64,000 bases of DNA, from assembly GCA_019636535.1 (NCBI GenBank), contig JAHBXK010000016.1, forward strand, positions 1-64,000. The letters run 5' to 3'. The translations under genes and the position numbers were made by a program. This document shows, piece by piece, positions 48,801-57,668 of this stretch. The notes below the pieces were generated by a model that worked only from the letters and a program-made list of their open reading frames with translations, did no database searches and was not told where the DNA came from. Origin of the DNA: Phycisphaeraceae bacterium (GTDB taxonomy: Bacteria > Planctomycetota > Phycisphaerae > Phycisphaerales > UBA1924). Within the stretch, counting starts at the first letter, position 1. Every line of letters starts with the position of its first letter.

Positions 48801-51218
48801 GTCGGTGATGAAGATGGTGCTCGTGATCGTTCCGGCATCGACGATCGCACGGGGCGTGCTGTTGGTGAACGTCCGCTGCTCGGGTGTCGGCGTGAAGACG
48901 TTGAACTCGATCGAGAACGCGCCGGTCGTGTCGCCCGCGATGCCCGAGCCAGCGATCGTTGAGAGGTAGTTCTCGTTCGGGAACGCCGAGACCGCGAAGT
49001 AGAAGAATCCGCCCGCTGCGACGAAGTACTCGAGTTTCGAGTCGAGCCCGTTGAAGTTGTCGTTGCGGGCGAGCTCGACACCGTTCGAGTCGAACAGGCG
49101 GAGCACGGAGTCGAGCGTGCTGGGCACCGGCAGCGACCTCGCGAAGACCTCAGCGCTCAAGAGCGAAGGACCGGCCGCAAAGACGCGGAAGAAGTCGACG
49201 TCGAGATTCTGGTGAACACCATCACCGATGACGAGATTGTCGAATCTTGCATAGCCGGTGGTGCTCAGAATCACCGGGGTGGCCTCGGAGATCGAGTCGT
49301 TAGGCTCCAGCGGGCCGCGGAAGATCACGACGTTGAAGTCGTACACCTCGTCCGCGCCGGTCGATTGTCCGCCGTTGAGGAAGTTGCCCTCGGCGTCCCG
49401 GAAGCCCTGGTGGAACAGTTCGAGCCGGTATCGATCACGAACCGTTTCCTGGGTGAGGCTGATCCTCAGCAGGTTGCCGTTGAGTTCGACCTTCGAAGGT
49501 TCGATCGGGATGAAAATGTCATTCCCGTTGAAAACGTTGTCGTCGTTGGCACGACGCAACCGGATGAAGTCGGTGATCGGCTGGCTCGGGGTCGCGATGT
49601 CCTTGCTGAACTGAACCGTGATCTCGCTGATCGGCGCCGTCTGCGGCTGCGGGCTGATCGCGGCGACCACCGGCCCGGGAACGCCGATGGTTTGCAGCGC
49701 ACGGAAGGCGTTGATGCGTCCGCCCGTCGCGACGCGGCCGGCGAGTCCCGGCACCAGATCGACGCTCGCGTACAACGCGTCCCGCAACTGGTCCGGTCCG
49801 GCGAAACGATTCAGTGAGGCCATGAGGCCGATCACGCCTGCCGTGTACGGGGACGAAAAACTCGTGCCGTTGATGAACTCATAACCGCCGCCGTTCTGCG
49901 TCGTTCGCACCTGCTCACCCGGCGCGCCGACGTCGACCGACGTGAGGCCGTAGTTGCTGAAGCCCGCAAGTTCGTCACGGTTGTTGGTTGCAGCGACCGA
50001 GATGATGCGAGGATTGGGGAATGATGCCGGGAATGCCCGCTGGAAACCGTCGTTGTCGTTCGAGTCGTTGCCGGCGGCGGCGACGAACAGGATGCCCGCA
50101 TCTGTCACCCGCGAAACCGAGATCTCTTCGGCGTCGTTGAACTGCTGGGCCTGCTCTCCAAGAAGAGCGCCGTAACTGTTGTTCGTGGCAACGATGTTCA
50201 CGCCACGCTCTTTCATGAGCACGACGTAGTCGTTTGCGTTCAGAACCGCGAACTGCGGCGCACCGCCCGTGTTCGGGAAGATCTTGATCGGCATGATCGA
50301 GATCTGCCAGTTGATGCCTGTAACGCCGATGCCGTTGTTTCCAACAGCACCGATGATGCCGGACACCGCCGTGCCGTGGCCCTGTCCGACCGGATCGGTT
50401 GGGTCCGGATCGCTTCCGACCATGTTCCCTTCGCCCGGTGCGAAGTCCATGCCGTTGACGTCATCAACGAAACCATTCCCGTCGTCGTCGATTCCGTTAC
50501 CCGGAATCTCCCCGGGGTTGCGGAAGATGTTGTCGCGCAGGTCCGGGTGATTGAGGTCGATGCCCGTGTCGAGCACGGCGATGACGATTTGCCGGCTTCC
50601 TGTGGTGAGATTCCAGGCTGCTTCGGCTTGTATGTCGGCGCCAACGATGCCGCCGGGGAGGTACCCCGACGGTTGACCGACGTTGTTGAGCGCGTACTGC
50701 GAGCCGTATAGCGCATCATTCGGCGCCAACTGACGCTGGTAGACCCGGTTCGGCGCGATCTGCCGCAAGAAAGAGAACTGCTGCTTGGCCTGATCAACCT
50801 TGGCTTCGGTCACTTGTCCGGAAGTACGCAGCTCAACGAACTGGCCCGAGATCGTCGGCATGATGTAGTCGGCCTGAACACCCATCAGCCCGGCGACCTG
50901 CTGCGCCCGCTGAATCGCGTTCTCCCGAGTTGTGCCCTCGTGGAATGTCAGAATCCACGAGTTTCGCACGGTCGGCACCTGCGTGCCTCGCCACTGAACG
51001 ACCGTCTCTTGGTACGTTCCCGCGGCGGCTTGGCCGCTCGCCTGCGGCAGAGGCCCCATCAGCGTAAATGACAGCATGACGCGCTGCTCGAGTTGCTCGA
51101 TGCCGCCCGCGTGCATGGACGAGACATCTCGCTCTTCGTTGTGTTGGCCTAACCGGCCACCAACGCGAGTCGAGGTACGACCCAGTACGCTCCCAACCCG
51201 ATCGAGCCAACTGTGCAT
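45816..51218 (-). CDS. Very large secreted subtilisin-like protease (1800 aa)
   Basis: From ATG at 51218 (GGAG eight bases upstream). The N-terminus carries the planctomycete LEPR-type export motif EQLEQRVMLS at residues 41-50. The S8 domain has Asp217 (IVIAVLDTGIDLNHPDL), His281 (GQGHGTAVSGIIGAVG), Asn384 (AAGNDSNDN) and Ser453 (NGTSFSSPYTAGVIGLMAS). Then come a pre-peptidase-C-like domain (residues about 665-790), a P/proprotein-convertase domain (about 815-950; THTFVGDLRISLRGPSGDVV-type, then GLWTLTIQDLKATDAGTLNS) and a second PPC domain (about 960-1080). The last 700 residues (FASFIPMINPHDE- and VYPEAGSNQQPQTS-like stretches) match nothing I know. A strong terminator follows. Probably surface or matrix protein processing. 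Confidence 0.92.
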   Translation of the reverse strand: MHSWLDRVGSVLGRTSTRVGGRLGQHNEERDVSSMHAGGIEQLEQRVMLSFTLMGPLPQASGQAAAGTYQETVVQWRGTQVPTVRNSWILTFHEGTTRENAIQRAQQVAGLMGVQADYIMPTISGQFVELRTSGQVTEAKVDQAKQQFSFLRQIAPNRVYQRQLAPNDALYGSQYALNNVGQPSGYLPGGIVGADIQAEAAWNLTTGSRQIVIAVLDTGIDLNHPDLRDNIFRNPGEIPGNGIDDDGNGFVDDVNGMDFAPGEGNMVGSDPDPTDPVGQGHGTAVSGIIGAVGNNGIGVTGINWQISIMPIKIFPNTGGAPQFAVLNANDYVVLMKERGVNIVATNNSYGALLGEQAQQFNDAEEISVSRVTDAGILFVAAAGNDSNDNDGFQRAFPASFPNPRIISVAATNNRDELAGFSNYGLTSVDVGAPGEQVRTTQNGGGYEFINGTSFSSPYTAGVIGLMASLNRFAGPDQLRDALYASVDLVPGLAGRVATGGRINAFRALQTIGVPGPVVAAISPQPQTAPISEITVQFSKDIATPSQPITDFIRLRRANDDNVFNGNDIFIPIEPSKVELNGNLLRISLTQETVRDRYRLELFHQGFRDAEGNFLNGGQSTGADEVYDFNVVIFRGPLEPNDSISEATPVILSTTGYARFDNLVIGDGVHQNLDVDFFRVFAAGPSLLSAEVFARSLPVPSTLDSVLRLFDSNGVELARNDNFNGLDSKLEYFVAAGGFFYFAVSAFPNENYLSTIAGSGIAGDTTGAFSIEFNVFTPTPEQRTFTNSTPRAIVDAGTITSTIFITDGRTIADLNVRLNITHTFVGDLRISLRGPSGDVVVLSNRRGGSGDNFANTRFDQQASIPIGAGTAPFPGSYIPEDDLNVFNGQSASGLWTLTIQDLKATDAGTLNSWSLELTLNNDIFGPFEYNDTITFATPTGINGIGSRTLIANIGDGAFGLRDVDLFRFVANSGTTIRVFASPQTPGLDTILRLFDSSGKELRIDKRKGSVSSVVEFVVVNGGTFYVGVSGGNTTNPLVFGNDAYDPQVGGSGSPTDATGRYSVEISVAGGIGQGETVLVGDVISVGITPTGTFGATGSNPTGLKRSNDEFLLLGQLESFFGIYINGTIGRNDRSSGQADLPLTLVNESDFANQRVTLTGRFGGLTVKRSISFGVNDSFLAIDVTLVNQSIDTLSDVAWVEGFNPNQGLAFDGGDARTVNRLLSGGRLGTAASNGRVIGLGATDGPYGEFVSFERPGSVRDPFQVINSVNDPAGALTDQSLALAMNIGTLIPTETVSFRYFIFMGSEVEVLQTFGRLDSGNGAGHLVPNPRDGSIVPSDLPFALYYPEGFANARASTFIPMINPHDESVRVVVIARYEGNFAPDVLFDSATDSMGGVITATRRFGLTITNPNLFSKGDAERVLSEIPGREGVRKMTPYALEIRSSLPIGANFSHYDFAISTGEAFTSQASTIWTFGEANLGKGDRDFIVFYNPSTEPTKVTLTVYPEAGSNQQPQTSTVTIEGQKRGGWNLRWFNQMLSGKLSLRLDSDAPVVAALTHFNVNERAGFATLGAANDGSLKGATAEGQFGTNAAAESLAIVNTGAQSARVTLTFALATGSSYRTTIDAPGMRRSTVDISKLPGFPAGTPFSVSFESSAPVTMNLPSYSFGEGTGSVVSPFAATQWLFGEGVRPVNGTAIRNYLRVFNPEPVDIRIAITINYNNGEFETFFQSIAGRGVGIFNLHDFITGTRRTQGTIPGAARANFSVKVQSATPIVTFFGHFDRALGGGFGTPGTPLGALGSPS

Positions 51219-51647
51219 GTGGACTACTCCAATCCCCGCGGAGACGGGGAGATTCGATGCTCGCGATGCCGATCGCCGCGTTGACTCGCAGCCTGCGCGT
51301 GCGATCCGAACCCAACCTCGATCCGACCCATCCCTGCCGTGGTTCCCTCGCCACCCTGAGCGCTGTCGCTCTTCCCAACCCCTAATCACGTCCGGGCATC
51401 CTTGCTCTCAGACGGTACACCCCCTCCCAGATCATGCCAGCAAACCGAGAATCCAAGCGTTTGTCAAGCCGGGGGTTGGGCTTGCACAACCTCGTGCCAG
51501 AAGCTGAGGGGTCCATGCACACCGGCTGAGAGGAACCTCCGACGCATTGAACTGTTAGGATACTCGCAACCCAGCGGGTGCCATTGTCAGGCCGAACTGG
51601 CCTTCTGTCAATGGAAATCTAGTCTTAGCAAATACTTAGAGGAACAT
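51219..51647. other. Divergent intergenic region between two large proteases
   Basis: This region separates the 1800-residue subtilase (minus) from the tricorn-like protease (plus). The right end is AT-rich and holds the ribosome site AGAGGAAC just before 51648. No gene was seen, and the only long plus-strand frame is a Cys-rich extension with poor codon use. Confidence 0.55.
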
Positions 51648-54600
51648 GTGCGAACTCAACCTCGACACCGTTACCGTCTTGTTCGGTCAGGTCTTGCATG
51701 GGCACTGGTTGGCTCGTCCATCGCAGGCGGTTGCCAGCAAGCAGCGATTCACGCACAAACCGCTCACACCGCCGTTTCGCCTGGCGTCCAACCTTGGCAG
51801 CAAGATCAAGTCAGCCAAACACGCACAAGGGGTTTTCCCGAGTTTCCATCGCTCAACCCCACCGGCGATTGGGTGGTCTTTGCGTGGGCCGGCGATCTTT
51901 GGGCGGTTGCAACAGCAGGCGGAGTCGCCAATCGCCTGACTGCCCACCCGGCCGAAGAGCGACGGAGCGCGTTCTCACCGGATGGCCGCCTGCTGGCCTT
52001 CGAATCCGACCGGCACGGCTCCCGCAACCTCTACTTCGGCGAGATCGGCAGTTCGTCGAACGGCGCCGGTACGGGCTTGGTGCTCGGACCGATCATGCGG
52101 GCTACTTGGCACCAAAGCGTCGACGGGCTCGGGGGATTTTCCTCCGATGGTCGTCGTCTGCTTTTCGCGACCGATCGCGCACCGACGATCTTCCGTGGCG
52201 CCAACTTGTTCTCTGTACCCGTCTTGGACTCGTCGGGAAGCACTGCGGAAGACCTCCCAACCGAACTGCTGACGGCTGCCTTTGGACAGATGCCCCGGGC
52301 AGCTGCCGTTGGTAGCACGGAGACCGTCTTGTTCGTGCGAGATCGCGCGGGCATGGAGCGGCCGAAGTACCGCGGCTCAGGCGCGCAAGAGGTCTACCGG
52401 CTGAACGCTGCCACGCAAGAGCCGACCCGTGTCACGTATTTCGACGGCAACGACAGCGAGCCGTTCGGCCTGCCCGACGGAGGCGTGATCTTCATCTCCA
52501 GCCGCGACGGTCAGAACAACGTTTGGAAACTCCCGGCGGGGGCGAGCGATGGACCCGGCCGCTCGGGAGCCGTTCAGTTGACGCGCTTTGCCCCGACCGG
52601 CGAGCAGGGCACCATCGCCCACGGCGTGCGTGACCTGGCCGTGTCGCACGACGGAAGTGTTGCCGTCTTTGCCGTTTGGGATCGCCTGTATCGGCTCGAT
52701 CTGACCAAGCCGGGCGCATCGCCGGAACCGATCGACATCACGCTCCCTTCGGACACCTTGCAATTGGACATCGACCGGCGCTCGGCCGATCGCGAAGTCA
52801 GCGAGGCGTTGCTCAGCCCCGACGGGAAGACCATCGCCCTGATCACCCGAGGTGACGTCTTCGTTCGGAGCGTGCAGGAGGGCTTCCCGACTCGACGCGT
52901 GACGAGCACGATCGGACGGGAGCGAGATCTGGCATGGTCGCCCGACGGTCAGTGGCTGTACTTTTCGAGCGATGAACCCGATGAAGCCACAACGCCTCGC
53001 AGGTGGGGCCGCTCGGCGATCTGGCGTGCGAGCGTTGCGCTGAGCCGGGCCGATCTGACCACGCAGCCAACCCCGAGCGAGCAGGCCGGGGAAATCAAGC
53101 CAGAAGCGGAGCCCGAGAAGCCCGCCGAACCCGCGACAACTCCCCCACCGGAGCCTGCCCCGACCGAATTTGATCCACCCGCGAACGCCCCCGCCCCCCC
53201 CGTGACGGAACCGGCTTTGACGACTGCACCGGCGAAACCCGAAGATCCTGCCAAGCCGGCTCCGTCCGCGAGCGCGAAAGTCGACCACGGCAAGCGGTGG
53301 AACGAATCGCTTCGATTCACATCCGAGGCGTTCGTTCGCGCCGACGTGGACGTTCGCAACCCGAGCCCGTCACCCGATGGGAAGTCCCTCCTCTACACGA
53401 GAGGCCTCGGCGACCTCGTGCTGCGAGACCTGTCGTCGGGCGCTGACCGTGCCGTGCTCGAGTCCTGGGCCGCGCCGGAGTACCACTGGGCGGCCGATTC
53501 TCGCCACATCGTCATGTCGTTGATCGATCTGGATTTCAACAGCGACGTGTGGATCCTGGACACGAGCGGAACGGAACCGAGCGAGAAGGACGGATGGGAG
53601 AAGCTGCCCGGCGGTTGCTGGGCGGCCAACATCTCGCGTCACCCCGACACCGACGCCTCACCCCGCCTGAGCGCGGACGGGAAGGTGCTCGCGTTCCTGT
53701 CCGAGCGAGCCTCGCAGGAAGACGAGATGGACGTGTGGGTCGTCTACCTCGACCGCGAACTCGAGGGCAAGGCCGCGTACGAGATCGACGAGTACTTCAA
53801 GAAGGCGACCGAGGCCGCGGGCAAGGCCAAGCCGCTCGGTGCTGAAGACCCTAAGGCCAAGAAGGCCGAGCCGTCGGGACCGTCGCCCGAGAAGCCGCTG
53901 AAGTTCGACGTGTCCGACGCGTTCCTTCGTGTTCGACGCCTGACCAACCTGCCCGGCAGCGAGCGAGATCTGCAGATGACGCCCGGCGGCGACCGCGTCA
54001 TCTTCTCGGCCTCGGTCGAGGGTGAGCGCAGCCTGTTCAGCGTCGACCACAAGGGCAAGGACCGCAAGACGCTCCAGGCCGGCGACGTGCGGGGCGTGCA
54101 GGTCTCGCTCACGGGCGATCGAGTGACGTTCATCCGCGCCGGTCAGGCCTCGAGCGCACCCAAGGCCGGTGGCAAGGTCGATGCGCTCTCCATCGATGCG
54201 CCGATGGTGATCGACGTTGCTGCGCAGCAGGCGCAGAAGTTCGATGAGGCCTCGCGGCTGCTGGGCGACCGCTTCTACCACCCGACGCTCAAGGACCTGA
54301 ACTGGGAACTGATCTCGTCTCGCTACCGCGAACTCGCCGTCGCGACCCGGAGTTCGTCCGCCTTCAACCGCGTCGTCAACATGCTCTTCGGTGAGCTCGA
54401 CGGCTCGCACCTGGGCATCGGCGGCGGCGAGCGCTGGAGCGCACCGGGGGTCGGCACCGGCGTCCTGGGCGTGAAGGTCAAGGCCGTGCCCGGCGGGTAC
54501 GAGGTCACCGAGATCACGCGCAGCGCCCCGGCCGACCAGCCCAATTCGAGACTGTCGGTGGGCGACGTCATCGCCGCCGTGAACGGCCGGAGGCTCACCC

Positions 54601-55409
54601 CCGATGGAACGTCGTTGCCGAGCGTCGATCTCGATGCGGCGATGGCGGGCACGGCGGGCCGCGAGACGCTGCTGGACGTGCGCTTCAAGGCCGACGGCGC
54701 AAACGCGTCGGAACGCCCGCTCCTGATCACGCCGATCTCCTACGCGGCGTGGACCCGCCTGTCCTACGTCGATCAGACGCTCCACCGAAGGGCGGAGGTC
54801 GAGCGGCTCAGCAACGGGCGGCTCGGCTATCTCCACATCCGCGGCATGAACGAGGAATCGGTGCGCGACTTCGAGCGCGACCTGTTCGCGACTGGCAGCG
54901 GCAAGGACGGACTGATCATCGACGTGCGCGACAACGGCGGCGGCTACACCGCCGACATCCTGCTCTCGAGCCTGACGGCGCCGAGGCACGCGTACACCGC
55001 GACGCGCGGCGTCGATCCGAACACGGTCGCCCGCGACGTCTACCCGCGCGACCGCCGGCTGATCTACGCCTGGACACGCCCGATCAACGTGCTGATCAAC
55101 CAGAATTCGTTCTCCAACGCCGAGATCTTCGCCCACGCGATCAAAACGATCGGAAGGGGAACGCTCGTCGGCACGCGGACGTTCGGCGGCGTCATCTCGA
55201 CCGGCTCGCACACGCTGATCGACGGCAGCACGGTGCGCACGCCCTTCCGCGGGTGGTACCTTCCCGACGGTTCGGACATGGAGAACAACGGCGCCAAGCC
55301 CGACATCGACGTGCCGCAGACGCCCGAGGACGAGATCGCCGGGCGCGACCGGCAACTCGAAGCGGCGGTGAAGGAACTGCTCGAACGGCTCGACCGCGAG
55401 AATCGCTGA
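51648..55409 (+). CDS. Tricorn-like S41 peptidase with beta-propeller (1253 aa)
   Basis: The start is GTG at 51648: AGAGGA upstream and a lipoprotein-like signal (RSGLAWALVGSSIAGGC) follow. Residues about 50-650 form beta-propeller blades with repeated DG/DW turns (TGDWVVFAWAGDLWAVAT, FSPDGRLLAFESDRHGSRNL, FSSDGRRLLFATDRAP). A Pro/Ala-rich spacer lies at about 465-545. After a second propeller half and a PDZ-like domain (GVLGVKVKAVPGGYEVTEI) comes the S41 core with the His in GELDGSHLGI and the nucleophile Ser1156 in NQNSFSNAEIFAHAI, followed by GTRTFGGVISTGSHTLIDG. Tricorn-type enzymes degrade peptides; a lipid anchor would place this one in the periplasm or at the surface. Divergent from the large subtilase. 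Confidence 0.93.
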   Translation: MRTQPRHRYRLVRSGLAWALVGSSIAGGCQQAAIHAQTAHTAVSPGVQPWQQDQVSQTRTRGFPEFPSLNPTGDWVVFAWAGDLWAVATAGGVANRLTAHPAEERRSAFSPDGRLLAFESDRHGSRNLYFGEIGSSSNGAGTGLVLGPIMRATWHQSVDGLGGFSSDGRRLLFATDRAPTIFRGANLFSVPVLDSSGSTAEDLPTELLTAAFGQMPRAAAVGSTETVLFVRDRAGMERPKYRGSGAQEVYRLNAATQEPTRVTYFDGNDSEPFGLPDGGVIFISSRDGQNNVWKLPAGASDGPGRSGAVQLTRFAPTGEQGTIAHGVRDLAVSHDGSVAVFAVWDRLYRLDLTKPGASPEPIDITLPSDTLQLDIDRRSADREVSEALLSPDGKTIALITRGDVFVRSVQEGFPTRRVTSTIGRERDLAWSPDGQWLYFSSDEPDEATTPRRWGRSAIWRASVALSRADLTTQPTPSEQAGEIKPEAEPEKPAEPATTPPPEPAPTEFDPPANAPAPPVTEPALTTAPAKPEDPAKPAPSASAKVDHGKRWNESLRFTSEAFVRADVDVRNPSPSPDGKSLLYTRGLGDLVLRDLSSGADRAVLESWAAPEYHWAADSRHIVMSLIDLDFNSDVWILDTSGTEPSEKDGWEKLPGGCWAANISRHPDTDASPRLSADGKVLAFLSERASQEDEMDVWVVYLDRELEGKAAYEIDEYFKKATEAAGKAKPLGAEDPKAKKAEPSGPSPEKPLKFDVSDAFLRVRRLTNLPGSERDLQMTPGGDRVIFSASVEGERSLFSVDHKGKDRKTLQAGDVRGVQVSLTGDRVTFIRAGQASSAPKAGGKVDALSIDAPMVIDVAAQQAQKFDEASRLLGDRFYHPTLKDLNWELISSRYRELAVATRSSSAFNRVVNMLFGELDGSHLGIGGGERWSAPGVGTGVLGVKVKAVPGGYEVTEITRSAPADQPNSRLSVGDVIAAVNGRRLTPDGTSLPSVDLDAAMAGTAGRETLLDVRFKADGANASERPLLITPISYAAWTRLSYVDQTLHRRAEVERLSNGRLGYLHIRGMNEESVRDFERDLFATGSGKDGLIIDVRDNGGGYTADILLSSLTAPRHAYTATRGVDPNTVARDVYPRDRRLIYAWTRPINVLINQNSFSNAEIFAHAIKTIGRGTLVGTRTFGGVISTGSHTLIDGSTVRTPFRGWYLPDGSDMENNGAKPDIDVPQTPEDEIAGRDRQLEAAVKELLERLDRENR

Positions 55410-55438
55410 TCGGGCTCGAACTTCGGTTGCAAGCCCGA

Positions 55439-56791
55439 TCAGATGACCGCCTGACGCTGCGCAAGTTTCAGGAGCAAATGCGCGTGCCGCTCGGTGGCCC
55501 CCTGGTTGGCCAGGATGCAGGCCCGGCCGTTGGTGACCAGTTCCGCCCGGCGGTCGGGATCGTTGAGCAACCGCTTGAGCGTCTCGGCGAGCGCTGAGGC
55601 TTCCACCACCTCGATCGCGGTGGCGGCCTTGAAGGCGCTCACGATCTGCGCGAAGTCGGAATGGTGCGGGCCGATGATCGTCGGCACACCCATCGCGATC
55701 GGCTCGATCGGGTCGGAGCCGTGCAGACCGCCGAACGAGCGGCCCATGACCACCAGCGTGGCGAGCGCGTACGCCGCGCGCAGTTCACCGATGGTGTCGA
55801 GCAGGAAGCGAGCGACCGGCTCCGCGCGTGCGTGCTCGGCGTCCGTGGCGTCCGCGCGCGTCCGACGGATGCAAGCGCCTTCGCCGCCGAGCGCGGCGAA
55901 CGCTTCATCGAACCGTTCCGGCTTTCTCGGCGCACACAAGAGTGATGCGTTCGGGGGCGTCGAGGTGTGCAGGAGCGCCTCCTCGCTGCTGAAGGGCGTG
56001 CCGCTGTCTCGCAGCGGACCCGTTGAGCCCGCCACGATCAGCGGCCGAGCATCGTTGCCGATCTGGCTCAGCCCGAAAGCCCGCGCTAGCGCCGCAGCGC
56101 CCGGCACTTCCTCTCCGGGCCCGCGCGGCTTCACCGCGTCCCACTTCATCGAACCGGTGATCAGCACGCGGTCGTCGGGCACACCCATCGCCCGGAAGCG
56201 CCCGGCGTAGTCGGCGTCCTGCACCGCGGCGAACGAGAGCCTGCCGAAGCTCCGCCGGAAGAAGCGGCGCAGCCGCGCGTAGCCCTTGAAGGACCGCGCG
56301 GAGAGCCGGCCGTTGATGACGGCGACGGGGATCTCCCTGCGTGCGCACTCGGCCACGAAGTTCGGCCACAGTTCCAGCTCCACCAAGCCGACCGCATCGG
56401 GGCGGACCGCATCCAGAAACCGGTTGACCGCGCTGGAGAAGTCCAGCGGGTAGCGCACGATCCGCTCCGGGCCGATGCACGCCTCGGGGTTCCGCGCATC
56501 GGCGAACAGCGCCCGGGCCCGCGCGATGCCGGTGTCGGTCCCGACGCTGACGACGACGTCGGCGTGCGGCCTGAGCCGGGGCACCAGCCCGCGCAGCGCG
56601 CTCACCTCCCCCACCGAGACCGCGTGCAGCAGAATGCGCGGCTTGGGCCCGCCGGTTGTGGCATCGCCCGGCGGGTCGGGGAGCCGGGGCAACCGCCCGA
56701 ACCGCCCCGGCCAGTTGTCGCGCGTCTTGCGTGCCCAGACCGGGGCGGTCAGGGCCACGAGCGGGAGATAGGCGAGGTCGAGGCGGTTCAT
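55439..56791 (-). CDS. waaA: 3-deoxy-D-manno-octulosonic acid (Kdo) transferase
   Basis: 450 residues of the WaaA/KdtA family. An N-terminal anchor (LDLAYLPLVALTAPVWA) is followed by DNWPGRFGRLP, LHAVSVGEVSALRGLVP and the catalytic Glu in LVELELWPNF, then NGRLSARSFKGYARL. The C-terminal GT-B half has VIAMGVPTIIGPHH-type and VTNGRACILANQGATERHAH segments. It adds Kdo to lipid A precursors in the inner membrane, which indicates that this lineage makes, or once made, Kdo-containing lipopolysaccharide. About 20 residues of low-similarity sequence interrupt the middle (SLLCAPRKPERFDEAFAALG). Confidence 0.93.
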   Translation of the reverse strand: MNRLDLAYLPLVALTAPVWARKTRDNWPGRFGRLPRLPDPPGDATTGGPKPRILLHAVSVGEVSALRGLVPRLRPHADVVVSVGTDTGIARARALFADARNPEACIGPERIVRYPLDFSSAVNRFLDAVRPDAVGLVELELWPNFVAECARREIPVAVINGRLSARSFKGYARLRRFFRRSFGRLSFAAVQDADYAGRFRAMGVPDDRVLITGSMKWDAVKPRGPGEEVPGAAALARAFGLSQIGNDARPLIVAGSTGPLRDSGTPFSSEEALLHTSTPPNASLLCAPRKPERFDEAFAALGGEGACIRRTRADATDAEHARAEPVARFLLDTIGELRAAYALATLVVMGRSFGGLHGSDPIEPIAMGVPTIIGPHHSDFAQIVSAFKAATAIEVVEASALAETLKRLLNDPDRRAELVTNGRACILANQGATERHAHLLLKLAQRQAVI

Positions 56792-57036
56792 GGAAAGGGC
56801 ATCAAGACATCAGGCTTTCGGCATCGGGCACCGCGAGATCGGATCGGGGGATTGAAGCACGGGAGCGGCTCCGATCGCGGAGGCCATGCGCCGATCGGAT
56901 ACCCACAACCGGGGAGAATGGGATCGCCGTGCGAAGACGATCAGGACCGGTGGGAGCGCGGCCCGGATCCGCAAAAAGCAACCTGTTCAGGTGGCCAAGC
57001 GGTCGAACACGGAGCCGTTGCAGCCCTGCACAGGTC

Positions 57037-57183
57037 CTGTGCATGCATGCAAATGTTCTGCGCATGCATGCAAATGTTCCGTGCATGCATGCAAAGGTCC
57101 TGCGCATGCATGCAAATGTTCCGTGCATGCATGCAAATGTTCTGCGCATCGATGCAGAACTCCTGCGCATGCATGCAACGCTC
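57037..57183. repeat. 21-bp tandem repeat x7
   Basis: Seven consecutive 21-base units, each starting YYGYGCATGCATGC with AAATGTT ending the most regular ones. Each unit contains the palindrome TGCATGCATGCA (altered to GCATCGATGC in unit 6). Because 21 is a multiple of three, every frame gives a perfect heptapeptide repeat, for example LCMHANV. Units 1-5 are nearly identical; units 6 and 7 are diverged. Confidence 0.95.
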
Positions 57184-57298
57184 TTGCGCAGGCCCCCGGA
57201 ATGCCCCCTCAGACGATCAAAAACCCCCTTGGCGCTGCCGGAACGCCGGGACGTCCCGATATCCCGCCCACCCCTACCCCCTCTTCCGGCCGACTCAT

Positions 57299-57384
57299 CC
57301 CCACCCCCCCACCCCCCACCCCCCCATCCCCCCATCCCCCCATCCCCCCATCCCCCCATCCCCCAACCCAACCCCCATCCCCCC
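57299..57384. repeat. C-rich simple repeat with CCCCCCAT units
   Basis: Homopolymeric C runs separated by A or AT, including about five consecutive 8-bp units CCCCCCAT. The matching strand is G-rich and could form four-stranded structures. Confidence 0.85.
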
Positions 57385-57413
57385 TGTTCGTGGCCCCGTG
57401 GCCTTTCCCCTCT

Positions 57414-57437
57414 GTGCCTTCGTGCCTCCGTGCCTTT
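57414..57437. repeat. Three 8-bp units GTGCCTNN
   Basis: GTGCCTTC, GTGCCTCC and GTGCCTTT in succession. Eight-base periodicity as in the arrays at 1483 and 1930, but on the other strand and with a different unit. Confidence 0.7.
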
Positions 57438-57450
57438 GAACCTTCTCCAA

Positions 57451-57524
57451 TGGGCAGGCGGGGACTCGAACCCCGGACCCTTCGCGTGTAAAGCGAACGC
57501 TCTGGCCAACTGAGCTACCCGCCC
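57451..57524 (-). tRNA. tRNA-Val (anticodon TAC)
   Basis: 74 bases on the minus strand. Acceptor GGGCGGG pairs with CCTGCCC (one G-U), the D arm is GCTC-AGTTGGCCA-GAGC, the anticodon stem-loop is TTCGC-TTTACAC-GCGAA, and the T arm is CGGGG-TTCGAGT-CCCCG. The discriminator is A; CCA is not encoded. Confidence 0.95.
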
Positions 57525-57601
57525 GGCCTTGCGCGCTGGAAATCCAAGCGCATGGCAACGTTAGCAGTGATCCGCGCGCGGGAACGATCGGCCCGAGGTC
57601 G

Positions 57602-57668
57602 CGGGAAGGGGCGGGGGGCGGGGGATGGGGGGGCGGGGGATGGGGGGGGCGGGGGGGGCGGGGGGGGC
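57602..57668. repeat. G-rich simple repeat upstream of the VKOR fusion
   Basis: Runs of four to eight G separated by C or AT (GGGGGATGGGGG type). It mirrors the C-rich run at 57299-57384 across tRNA-Val and could pair with it in a folded or single-stranded state. Confidence 0.85.

Larger units (their letters stand above)
56792..57450. other. Low-complexity intergenic region
   Basis: No credible gene. It holds a 21-bp tandem array (57037-57183), a C-rich run (57299-57384) and three 8-bp units (57414-57437). Long frames occur on both strands only because the 21-bp unit lacks stop codons in every frame. Confidence 0.65.

Noticed and set aside
51402-51647. N-terminal extension of the tricorn-like protease from 51402
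   Set aside because: It is Cys-rich and unlike an export signal, and a clear GTG with ribosome site and signal peptide starts at 51648.
57037-57183. CRISPR array
   Set aside because: Units are contiguous with no unique spacers, and no cas genes are present.
56802-57509. Protein gene made of CMH-type heptads, on either strand
   Set aside because: Every frame is open because the 21-bp unit lacks stops; the flanks are C-rich low-complexity DNA and the frame runs into tRNA-Val.
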